Positions 6,243 through 12,968 of a stretch of DNA of 21,537 nt are shown in pieces. Both the position numbers and the translations under genes were made by a program. The notes beneath the pieces were generated by a model, which worked only from the letters and a program-made list of their open reading frames with translations, did not search any database and was not told the origin of the DNA. Origin of the DNA: Zoogloeaceae bacterium (GTDB lineage Bacteria; Pseudomonadota; Gammaproteobacteria; Burkholderiales; Rhodocyclaceae); contig SSSX01000252.1 in the NCBI GenBank assembly GCA_015657735.1, positions 1 through 21,537 on the forward strand. The letters are read 5' to 3'. Each line of letters opens with the position of its first letter. Position 1 is the first letter of the stretch.

Positions 6243-8114
6243 TCAGGCCCGTTGTTCCGCGTCGACCACCTGCAAGGGCGGGGCCGACGGCGCCGGCGCG
6301 TACTCCGGCACCCAGCGCCGCAGCTCGCGGCGCACCTCGGCGGCGCCGACCGGCCGGCGCTGGCGCAGCCAGTGCAGCAGCGCATCGAGCCGCCCGTCGG
6401 CAACCGGCTGGGCGCGGGCGATGCGCAGCTTGGGATGGTGGGTCGCACGGGTCTGCTCGGCGTCGGCGAGCACCTCCTCGTAGAGCTTCTCGCCGGGGCG
6501 CAGGCCGGTGAACACGATGCGCACCTGCTCCTCGGTGTGGCCCGACAGGCGGATCATGTCCCGCGCCAGTTCGGCGATGCGCACCGGTTCGCCCATGTCG
6601 AGGACGAAGATCTCGCCGCCCTGGCCCATCGAACCGGCCTGCAGCACCAGCTGCGCCGCCTCGTGGATCGACATGAAGAAGCGGGTGATGTCCGGGTGGG
6701 TGACCGTCACCGGCCCGCCGGCGGCAATCTGCTCCTGGAACTTGGGGATCACGCTGCCGGCGCTGCCCAGCACGTTGCCGAAACGGACGATCTCGAACTG
6801 GGTGCGTCCTTCGGCCGACAGCGCCTGGCAGACCTGCTCGGCGAGGCGTTTGGTGGCGCCCATCACGTTGGTCGGATTGACCGCCTTGTCGGTGGACACC
6901 AGCACGAAGCGCGCCACGCCGCAGTTCACCGCGCTGCGCGCCAGCTGCCAGGTGCCGAAAACGTTGTTGCGCACCGCCTGCCAGGCGTTGTCGTCCTCCA
7001 TCAGCGGCACGTGCTTGTAGGCCGCGGCATGGAAGATCACGTGCGGATGGAAACGGGTGACGACCTCGTCGACGCGCACCGCGTCCTTCACGTCACCGGC
7101 CAGCGCGACCAGCTGGATGGTCGGAAAATGGACCGCGAACTCCTCGCCGAGCCGGTACAGCGCATACTCGCTGATGTCGAAGCACACCAGCAGCGACGGC
7201 TCGAAGCGCGCGATCTGACGGCACAGCTCGGAACCGATCGAACCGCCGGCGCCGGTCACCATCACCGACTTGCCGCGCAGGTATTCGCGCACCTCGGCGG
7301 TGTGGATGCGCACCGGGTCGCGCCCGAGCAAATCCTCCACATCCACCTGACGGACCTCGCTGACGTTGACCCGGCCCTTCATCACGTCGCTGATGGCGGG
7401 CACGATCAGCGCCTTGACCCCGGCCCGCACGCAGGCGCTGGCCACCTTGCGGCGCACTTCGTGGCGTTCGCCGGGCATCGCGATGATCGCGTGGCCGACC
7501 TTCAGATCCTCGGCGATCCGTTCGAGGTCGGCGATGCGGCCGAGCACCTTGCAGCCGTAAACCTCGCGGCCCTGGTGGGCGGGGCTGTCGTCGAGCAGGC
7601 CGACGACCCGCCACTCGGCCGAACGGGACAGCTCGCGCACCAGCCCGACCGCGGCGTCGCCGCCGCCCAGCACGACCACCGGCTGGCCGAGCGCACGCAG
7701 GCCGCCGTAAAGACGCGATTCCTTCCAGGTCCGGTAGATCGCCCGCGAGCCGCCCATGTACATCGCCAGCAGCAGCGGCTGCAGCAGGAACACCAGCCGC
7801 GGCACCTCCGGCGCGGTGCGCACCGCGACGACGACGACCAGCGGCGTCAGCAGCGTGGCGACGCCGACGGCGCGGGCGATGCACACCAGATCGGGCAGGC
7901 TGGCGAAGACCCAGATGCTCCGGTACAGGCCGAAGGCGCGCAGCAGCGCCCCCTGCAGGCCGACGACGACCGCCAGCCCGAGCCAGAACCCCGCCAGGAA
8001 ATCCGGCGGAATGCTGAAGTTGAAACGGATCAGGTAGGCCAGCCACCAGGCCAGCGCAACCCCGATCACGTCCGACAGATAGACCAGGAAGGGGTGATAG
8101 GCTCTGTTGATCAA
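6243..8114 (-). CDS. wbpM: Membrane UDP-HexNAc 4,6-dehydratase (WbpM/CapD/PglF type)
   Basis: This 623-residue protein begins with about four membrane helices (roughly 8-30, 43-63, 82-99, 107-121). A CoA-binding-like Rossmann fold follows (VVVLGGGDAAVGL at 146-158), then an extended SDR domain with GAGGSIG at 288-294. The active-site region is STDKAVNPTNVMGATK (407-422), with Met418 and Lys422 in place of Tyr-x3-Lys, the SMK triad known for WbpM-type enzymes. It should convert UDP-GlcNAc to UDP-4-keto-6-deoxy-GlcNAc at the inner membrane. Its start codon is TTG, overlapping the stop of the wbpL-like gene by four bases (TTGA). The order wbpV-wbpL-wbpM matches that of Pseudomonas aeruginosa O6 O-antigen clusters. 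Confidence 0.9.
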   Translation of the reverse strand: MINRAYHPFLVYLSDVIGVALAWWLAYLIRFNFSIPPDFLAGFWLGLAVVVGLQGALLRAFGLYRSIWVFASLPDLVCIARAVGVATLLTPLVVVVAVRTAPEVPRLVFLLQPLLLAMYMGGSRAIYRTWKESRLYGGLRALGQPVVVLGGGDAAVGLVRELSRSAEWRVVGLLDDSPAHQGREVYGCKVLGRIADLERIAEDLKVGHAIIAMPGERHEVRRKVASACVRAGVKALIVPAISDVMKGRVNVSEVRQVDVEDLLGRDPVRIHTAEVREYLRGKSVMVTGAGGSIGSELCRQIARFEPSLLVCFDISEYALYRLGEEFAVHFPTIQLVALAGDVKDAVRVDEVVTRFHPHVIFHAAAYKHVPLMEDDNAWQAVRNNVFGTWQLARSAVNCGVARFVLVSTDKAVNPTNVMGATKRLAEQVCQALSAEGRTQFEIVRFGNVLGSAGSVIPKFQEQIAAGGPVTVTHPDITRFFMSIHEAAQLVLQAGSMGQGGEIFVLDMGEPVRIAELARDMIRLSGHTEEQVRIVFTGLRPGEKLYEEVLADAEQTRATHHPKLRIARAQPVADGRLDALLHWLRQRRPVGAAEVRRELRRWVPEYAPAPSAPPLQVVDAEQRA

Positions 8115-9124
8115 GACTTCGGCACCTCGGCCTGTTCATGACGGCGCCACGCGCGGTCGATCCGCCAGCCGAGGATCAGGTAGATGAATCCCCACATTGT
8201 AATCACGCCGCATTGCAGCGAGAACCCCAGTGGCAAAGCTGCAACGGCCGAGGCGCCGGCCGCGGCCATCAAAACATAGGCCCGCAGCGCCGTCGCCCGG
8301 TGGCCGACGCCCATCCGGACGAGGCGCTGGTAGAAATGGCTGCGATGGGCCTGCCACACCTTCTCGCCGCGCAGCGCCCGGCGCAGCAGCGTGACGGTCG
8401 CATCGACGATGAACGGCGAGAAGGCCAGCGGCGCGAACCACAGCGGCCAGGCGCCCGCCTCGGGGCCGGCCAGGCCGAGGGCGCCGGCGAGGAAACCGAG
8501 CGGCACCGAACCCGCATCGCCCATGAAGATCCGCGCCGGATGGAAGTTGAAGCACAGGAAGCCCGCGGCGGCGGCGGCGATGCCGGCGCACAGCAGCGCC
8601 AGCGCCGTGTGGCCGGCCAGCGCCGCGGCGGCGGCCAGCGTACCGAAACCCAGCACCGCCATCCCGCCGGCGAGCCCGTCCGAGCCGTCCATGAAATTGT
8701 ACAGATTGGCCATCCACACCAGCCCGAGCACGCCGAGCGCCACCACCGCCGCGCCGCCGGCCGGCGCCAGCACCGCCACAAAGCCGCCGGCCGCCAGCAC
8801 CTGGGCCAGCAGCCGGACCCGTGCCGGCAGGCTGCGCCGGTCGTCGATCAGACCGAGCGCGGCCAGGACCAGCGCGCCCGCCAGCGCGGCGCCGGCCACC
8901 CGGTCGAGGCCGCCGGCCAGCCCCGCCAGCAGACCGGCGACGGCCACGCCGGCCATCACGCCGACGCCGCCGGTGCGCGGGATCGGCGTGGCGTGCAGCG
9001 AGCGCTCGTTGGGATGATCGAGAAAATGCAGCCACGAACCCGGCCGGCAGCACAGCCAGGTGACGCCCCAGGCGACCGCGAAAGCCAGCGGCGGCGCGAG
9101 CACGGCGAGCGCCTCAGGCCGCAC
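8111..9124 (-). CDS. wbpL: Undecaprenyl-phosphate HexNAc-1-phosphate transferase (WbpL/WecA family)
   Basis: This polytopic protein of about 337 residues belongs to the MraY/WecA/WbpL family. Markers are DHPNERSLH and PRTGG near the N-terminus (36-53), LIDDRRSL (92-99), the catalytic NLYNFMDGSDGLAGG (140-154), FNFHPARIFMGDAGS (192-206) and the C-terminal cytoplasmic HRSHFYQR (260-267). It transfers a HexNAc-1-phosphate from its UDP form to undecaprenyl phosphate and so starts O-antigen or capsule repeats at the inner membrane. I chose GTG at 9124 because GGAG lies seven bases upstream; GTG at 9103 is also possible. With the former it overlaps the wbpV-like gene by 11 bases. The end overlaps the wbpM-like gene by four bases. 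Confidence 0.88.
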   Translation of the reverse strand: MRPEALAVLAPPLAFAVAWGVTWLCCRPGSWLHFLDHPNERSLHATPIPRTGGVGVMAGVAVAGLLAGLAGGLDRVAGAALAGALVLAALGLIDDRRSLPARVRLLAQVLAAGGFVAVLAPAGGAAVVALGVLGLVWMANLYNFMDGSDGLAGGMAVLGFGTLAAAAALAGHTALALLCAGIAAAAAGFLCFNFHPARIFMGDAGSVPLGFLAGALGLAGPEAGAWPLWFAPLAFSPFIVDATVTLLRRALRGEKVWQAHRSHFYQRLVRMGVGHRATALRAYVLMAAAGASAVAALPLGFSLQCGVITMWGFIYLILGWRIDRAWRRHEQAEVPKS

Positions 9125-10079
9125 CGAGCATCTCCCGCAGCCCGTCGGCCAGATCGATCCGCGCCCGCCAGCCCAGCTCGCCGGCGATGCGCGCCGGCGA
9201 ATAGCAGGCCGAGCCGAGCAGGCGGTCCAGCGCCTCGCTGTCGAGCGGAACGCGCCGGCCGGCCAGCGCCTCGATGCCGTCGCCGACCCGCGCCGCCGCG
9301 CCGAGCACACCGCGCGGCACCGCCCAGCGCCGCAGTGGCAGGCCGCAGGCCGCCCGCAGCGCGTCGTAGAGCCCGCGCCCGGAATGGGTCCGGGGATGGG
9401 CGACGATGTAGCTGCGGCCGGCCGCGCGGGCATCGGCGGCGGCGAGGCGCATCGCCGCGACGAGATCGGCGACATGGACCAGCGAGCGGCGGTTGGCGGT
9501 TTCCGGCAGCGGCGGAAACAGGCCGCGTCGCACCAGCGCCGCCATGCGCTCGAGGTTGCCGGCCCCGCCGGCGCCATAAACCATCGCCGGACGCAGATTG
9601 ACGACGTGCATGCCGAACCGCACGCCGGCCGCCAGCACGGCCGCCTCGGCGGCCCGCTTGGCCTGGCCGTAGGCCGACGCGGGCGGCGCCGGCCAGTCTT
9701 CGTCGACGCATTGGTCGCCCGGCTCGCCCATCGCCTTGACGCTGGACAGAAAGACGAAACGCCGCACGCCGGCCCGCCCGGCCGCCTCGGCGAGCAGCCG
9801 CGTGCCTTCGAAATTGACCTGCCGGTGACGCACCGCGTCGGCCTCGCCCAGCGCGCCGAAGGCGTGGGCATGACCGGCGCAGTGGAAGACCGTGTCGACC
9901 CCGGCGCAGGCGGCGGCGAGACTGGCCGGATCGGCGAGGTCGCCACGCAGCTCGTCGGGGCCGGCCGGCTCGGCGCGGGTCAGCACCCGCAGCGCCACGC
10001 CATCGGCGCGCAGCGCGCCAACCAGGCGGCGGCCGATGAAACCGCGCCCGCCGGTGACGAGGCAGCGCGGGCCGTTCAG
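9114..10079 (-). CDS. wbpV: NAD-dependent epimerase/reductase, WbpV-like (UDP-4-keto-6-deoxy-HexNAc processing)
   Basis: This 321-residue extended SDR protein has the nucleotide-binding GGRGFIG (10-16), catalytic SSVKAMGE (112-119) and Tyr137-x3-Lys141 (YGQAK). SSVK-x-x-GE resembles the WbpV/WreQ type, which reduces the 4-keto product of the WbpM-type dehydratase to UDP-QuiNAc; plain C4 epimerase activity is the alternative. No ATG, GTG or TTG is available near the Rossmann strand. The first downstream GTG codons would delete GxxGxxG, and the upstream frame inside ligE has none nearby. The CTG at 10079-10077 forms a four-base CTGA overlap with the ligE stop and has GGGAGG four bases upstream, so I take it as the start. 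The gene is followed by wbpL- and wbpM-like genes. Confidence 0.82.
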   Translation of the reverse strand: MNGPRCLVTGGRGFIGRRLVGALRADGVALRVLTRAEPAGPDELRGDLADPASLAAACAGVDTVFHCAGHAHAFGALGEADAVRHRQVNFEGTRLLAEAAGRAGVRRFVFLSSVKAMGEPGDQCVDEDWPAPPASAYGQAKRAAEAAVLAAGVRFGMHVVNLRPAMVYGAGGAGNLERMAALVRRGLFPPLPETANRRSLVHVADLVAAMRLAAADARAAGRSYIVAHPRTHSGRGLYDALRAACGLPLRRWAVPRGVLGAAARVGDGIEALAGRRVPLDSEALDRLLGSACYSPARIAGELGWRARIDLADGLREMLGAA

Positions 10080-10951
10080 AACGCCTCCCGCCGGCGCAGG
10101 TAGCTGGCGAAACGCGGCACGCCGTCGCGGGTCAGGTCGCGGTACTGGTAGGTGATCAGGCTGCCGACCGGCGGCGGCGCGCGGCGCAGCGCATCGCTGA
10201 AACCGGTGCCGATCTGGAAACGCAGGCCGGCGGGCGTCTCGACCCGCAGGGCGCCCATCATGCCGGCCAGCCGGCCGCGCCCCGGCAGGTGGGCGATCAC
10301 CGTCGCCTCGGCGTCGAGCAGCGGCTTGAGCTTGAGCAGCGCATCGCTGCGGCCGGTGAGGTAGGGCGCGTCGGCCCGATGCAGCATCAGGCCTTCGCCG
10401 CCGCCGGCGACGACCTCGTCGAGCCTGGCCTGCAGCGCGGCCCGGTCGGCGACACGGAACTGCTCGACCATCTGCAGCCACGGCACGCCGGCCCGCACGA
10501 CGATGGCGCGCAGACGCTCGATGCGCTCGCTGAAGCTGCCGGCACCGTCGGGCTGCTCGAAGACCATGAACCTGACGCGGCGCCACTCCTCGTCGCGCGG
10601 CTGCTGGCGGCGCACGATGCCGGACAGCGCCTCGAACTGGCCGCGGCCGATCCACAGCTCGCCGTCGAGCGGCTCGGGCGGCAGGCCGGCGACGAACCAC
10701 AGCGGCGCCGGCACCGGCCGGCCGCTGCGAAAGCGCAGGCTACGGCCATCCCAGACCGCGCGGGCGCCGTCGAGCTTTTCGCTGACCCAGTAGCGGCTGA
10801 GGTCCACGTCGCCGCGCAGCACTTCGGCGAGCAGCAGCGGCGGCGCCTCGGGGCCCGGCGCGGCCAGACCGGCCAACGGCCGCGCCAGCGGGATCAGGAG
10901 CAGGCCGCGCAGCCAGGCGCGGCGGTGTGTCGAGGGAGAAGTCAGAGCCAT
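10076..10951 (-). CDS. ligE: ATP-dependent DNA ligase, minimal secreted LigE type
   Basis: This 291-residue protein contains the core nucleotidyltransferase and OB-fold of ATP-dependent ligases. The motifs are motif I SEKLDGARAVWDG with Lys59 as the AMP-accepting residue (KLDG 59-62), motif III-like RFMVFEQPD, motif IV GEGLMLH and motif V LLKLKPLLDAEA. It starts with a signal-like segment, RRAWLRGLLLIPLARPLAGLAAPG (10-33), whose RRxWLR resembles a Tat motif. Periplasmic export is known for LigE relatives, which seal nicks in DNA and may act on DNA taken up from outside. The ATG at 10951 overlaps the glycosyltransferase stop by 10 bases. The 3' end overlaps the wbpV-like gene by four. Its place inside a glycan operon is odd. 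Confidence 0.85.
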   Translation of the reverse strand: MALTSPSTHRRAWLRGLLLIPLARPLAGLAAPGPEAPPLLLAEVLRGDVDLSRYWVSEKLDGARAVWDGRSLRFRSGRPVPAPLWFVAGLPPEPLDGELWIGRGQFEALSGIVRRQQPRDEEWRRVRFMVFEQPDGAGSFSERIERLRAIVVRAGVPWLQMVEQFRVADRAALQARLDEVVAGGGEGLMLHRADAPYLTGRSDALLKLKPLLDAEATVIAHLPGRGRLAGMMGALRVETPAGLRFQIGTGFSDALRRAPPPVGSLITYQYRDLTRDGVPRFASYLRRREAF

Positions 10952-11736
10952 TTCCAGCCATGCAGTCGGAAGAACAACGCGGCCCCACGCACGAACATGC
11001 CGATGTGGCGCAGGCCCTTGCGTGCCGCGTGTCCGCCATGATGCACGACTTTCACCGCCGGCACATATGCGATCCGCGTTATTTCGGCGCTGCGCAGGCT
11101 GAGGTCGTAGTCTTCGAAGTACAGGAAGAAGCGCCGGTCGAAGCCACCCAGCCGGTGCAGCACCGCCGCCCGGAAGAACATGAAGGCGCCGCTGACCAGC
11201 GGCGGATCCCACACCACCCGCTCACCGATCAGATCCTGCATCTCGTAGCGCGCCATCCGCGCGGCGCAGCGCCGGCGCAGCCAGCCGGGGGCAAAGCCAC
11301 GCAGGAACAGGTCGAACACCGAAGGCACGCGCTTGCACAGGTATTGCGTGCGGCCGTCGTCCCAGCGCACCGCCGGCGCCAGCAGGCCGCAGTCGGGATG
11401 GGCGTGCAGGAAGGCGCAGGCCGCGCGGATCGCGTCCGGGGCCAGTTCGAGGTCGGGATTGAGGATCAGGTGGAAGCCGTCGGCGGCGGCGCCGGCGAGG
11501 CTCAGGTTGTGGCCGCAGCCGAAGCCGACGTTGCCGTGGCCGGCGATCACCCGCAGCGGCCAGTCGGCCGGCAGCGCCACCGCGGCGAGGGCGGCGGCGC
11601 TGCCGCCGTTGTCGATGAGGACGAGTTCGGGCACCACGCCGGCCGCGCGGCAGGCGACGGCCAGCGAATCCAGCGTCGAGCGCAGCAGCGCCGCGTCGGG
11701 CCGGAACAGCACGAGGCTGACGGTCAGGCGCTCCAT
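10942..11736 (-). CDS. Family 2 glycosyltransferase (WbbL/rhamnosyltransferase-like)
   Basis: This 264-residue GT-A glycosyltransferase of family 2 starts with TVSLVLFRPD and has VLIDNGGS (near 41-48). It continues with GNVGFGCGHNLSL and the metal/nucleotide-sugar motif LILNPDLEL, then VSGAFMFFRAAVLHRLGGFDRRFFLYFEDYDLSLR, the acceptor-side region with a likely catalytic acid in FED. This layout is that of WbbL-like rhamnosyltransferases that add the second sugar to polyprenyl-linked HexNAc, but donor and acceptor cannot be fixed by eye. It is cytoplasmic or membrane-associated. The ATG at 11736 precedes the first beta strand; in-frame sequence further upstream is basic and unlike the family. 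It lies 55 bases behind uge and overlaps ligE by 10. Confidence 0.88.
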   Translation of the reverse strand: MERLTVSLVLFRPDAALLRSTLDSLAVACRAAGVVPELVLIDNGGSAAALAAVALPADWPLRVIAGHGNVGFGCGHNLSLAGAAADGFHLILNPDLELAPDAIRAACAFLHAHPDCGLLAPAVRWDDGRTQYLCKRVPSVFDLFLRGFAPGWLRRRCAARMARYEMQDLIGERVVWDPPLVSGAFMFFRAAVLHRLGGFDRRFFLYFEDYDLSLRSAEITRIAYVPAVKVVHHGGHAARKGLRHIGMFVRGAALFFRLHGWKWL

Positions 11737-11791
11737 GGTTGCCCGCGGCCGGCGGAACCGGGCCGCGCGGGCCCGCTCCGCACGCACGGCG

Positions 11792-12799
11792 TCAAAGCTT
11801 GTAGTAGCTCCGGTACCACTCGACGAAGCGGCCGACGCCGGCCGCCACCGGGGTTTCCGGCTTGAAGCCGGTCCACGCGTTGAGGGCGTCGGTGTTGGCG
11901 TAGGTGGCCGGCACGTCGCCGTCCTGCAGCGGCATGAAGTTCTTCTCGGCCTTGCGGCCGACGGCGTCCTCGATGGCCTCGACGAAAGCCATCAGCTCGA
12001 CCGGGTCGTTGTTGCCGATGTTGAAGACGCGGTAGGGCACGTTGCTGGTGGCCGGATCGGGCTGGTCGGCGTTGTAGGCCGCAGCGGGTTCGGCGACGCG
12101 GTCGAGGGTGCGCACGACGCCCTGCACGATGTCGTCGATGTAGGTGAAGTCGCGCTTCATCTTGCCGTGGTTGAAGACGTCGATCGGCCGGCCTTCGAGG
12201 ATCGCCTTGGTGAACAGGAACAGCGCCATGTCCGGCCGGCCCCACGGGCCATACACCGTGAAGAAGCGCAGGCCGGTGGTGGGCAGGCCGTAGAGGTGGC
12301 TGTAGGTGTGGGCCATCAGCTCGTTGGCCTTCTTGGTGGCGGCGTAGATGCTGACCGGGTGGTCGACGCTGTCGTGCTCGGAGAACGGCATCTTGGTGTT
12401 GCCGCCATAGACGCTGGAGCTGCTGGCATAGACGAGGTGCTGCACCTTGGCATGGCGACAGCCCTCGAGGATGTTCATGAAGCCGGTCAGGTTGCTTTCG
12501 ACGTAGGCGTGGGGGTTGACCAGCGAGTAGCGCACGCCGGCCTGGGCGGCGAGGTGGATGACGCGGTCGAACTTCTCGTCGGCGAACAGCTTTTCCATGC
12601 CGGCCCGGTCGGCCACGTCCATCTTCACGAAGCGGAAGTTGTCGTGGGGCGTGAGGCGCGCCAGGCGGTCGAGCTTGAGCTGGACGTCGTAGTAGTCGTT
12701 GAGGTTGTCGAGGCCGACGACTTGGTCGCCGCGCGCCAGCAGCAGCTGGCTGGTATGCATGCCGATGAAACCGGCGGCGCCGGTAACGAGGATTTTCAT
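11792..12799 (-). CDS. uge: UDP-glucuronate 4-epimerase (NAD-dependent SDR)
   Basis: This 335-residue extended SDR protein has GAAGFIG at 7-13, DNLNDYYD (31-38), HLAAQAGVRYSL (82-93), YASSSSVYG (124-132) and the catalytic Tyr152-x3-Lys156 (YAATK). It also has RFFTVYGPWGRPDMALFLFTKAI, typical of UDP-glucuronic acid 4-epimerases (CapI/LpsL type). It interconverts UDP-GlcA and UDP-GalA, giving a negatively charged sugar for the O-antigen, core or capsule. The ATG at 12799 opens exactly at the conserved MKILVTGAAGFIG. No purine-rich ribosome-binding site precedes it (CTCCCCCTCGACC). It is the first gene of the minus-strand operon and is divergent from waaA. No UDP-glucose dehydrogenase gene is in view. 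Confidence 0.9.
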   Translation of the reverse strand: MKILVTGAAGFIGMHTSQLLLARGDQVVGLDNLNDYYDVQLKLDRLARLTPHDNFRFVKMDVADRAGMEKLFADEKFDRVIHLAAQAGVRYSLVNPHAYVESNLTGFMNILEGCRHAKVQHLVYASSSSVYGGNTKMPFSEHDSVDHPVSIYAATKKANELMAHTYSHLYGLPTTGLRFFTVYGPWGRPDMALFLFTKAILEGRPIDVFNHGKMKRDFTYIDDIVQGVVRTLDRVAEPAAAYNADQPDPATSNVPYRVFNIGNNDPVELMAFVEAIEDAVGRKAEKNFMPLQDGDVPATYANTDALNAWTGFKPETPVAAGVGRFVEWYRSYYKL

Positions 12800-12865
12800 G
12801 GTCGAGGGGGAGACGATGCGAGTTGTGGGGTTGGCCCGCCCGCCGGACGCAGCCTGTAGCCACGC

Positions 12866-12894
12866 ATTTTCGCACGTGCACATGACACGGTAAA
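12866..12894 (-). promoter_or_regulatory. Candidate sigma-70 promoter for the uge-to-apaH operon
   Basis: Read on the minus strand, TTTACC (12894-12889) is separated by exactly 17 bases from GAAAAT (12871-12866). Each hexamer matches four of six consensus positions. It lies about 67 bases before the uge ATG. The spacer contains the palindrome GCACGTGC. It is a reasonable but unproven promoter for the seven-gene polysaccharide operon. Confidence 0.4.
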
Positions 12895-12934
12895 TCCACG
12901 ACACAACTTGTCCCGTGCGATCTGCAACGCCCGC

Positions 12935-12940
12935 TATACT
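12935..12940 (+). promoter_or_regulatory. Candidate -10 element for waaA
   Basis: TATACT matches five of six positions of the sigma-70 -10 box and lies 28 bases before the TTG I assign as the waaA start. A TTGTCC at 12908-12913 is 21 bases upstream, too far for an ideal -35. The element sits downstream of the in-frame ATG at 12915, which argues against that ATG as the start. Confidence 0.5.
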
Positions 12941-12968
12941 GCCGGCTCCGTCCGGCCTGGCCTCTCCC

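Noticed and set aside
5427..8141. A plus-strand open frame of about 900 codons antisense to apaH and the wbpM-like gene
   Set aside because: It has no domain-like pattern and the composition of a shadow frame; the opposite strand carries two complete recognised proteins.
12915..12968. ATG at 12915 as the waaA start
   Set aside because: It lies upstream of the -10-like TATACT, and the added residues are not WaaA-like.
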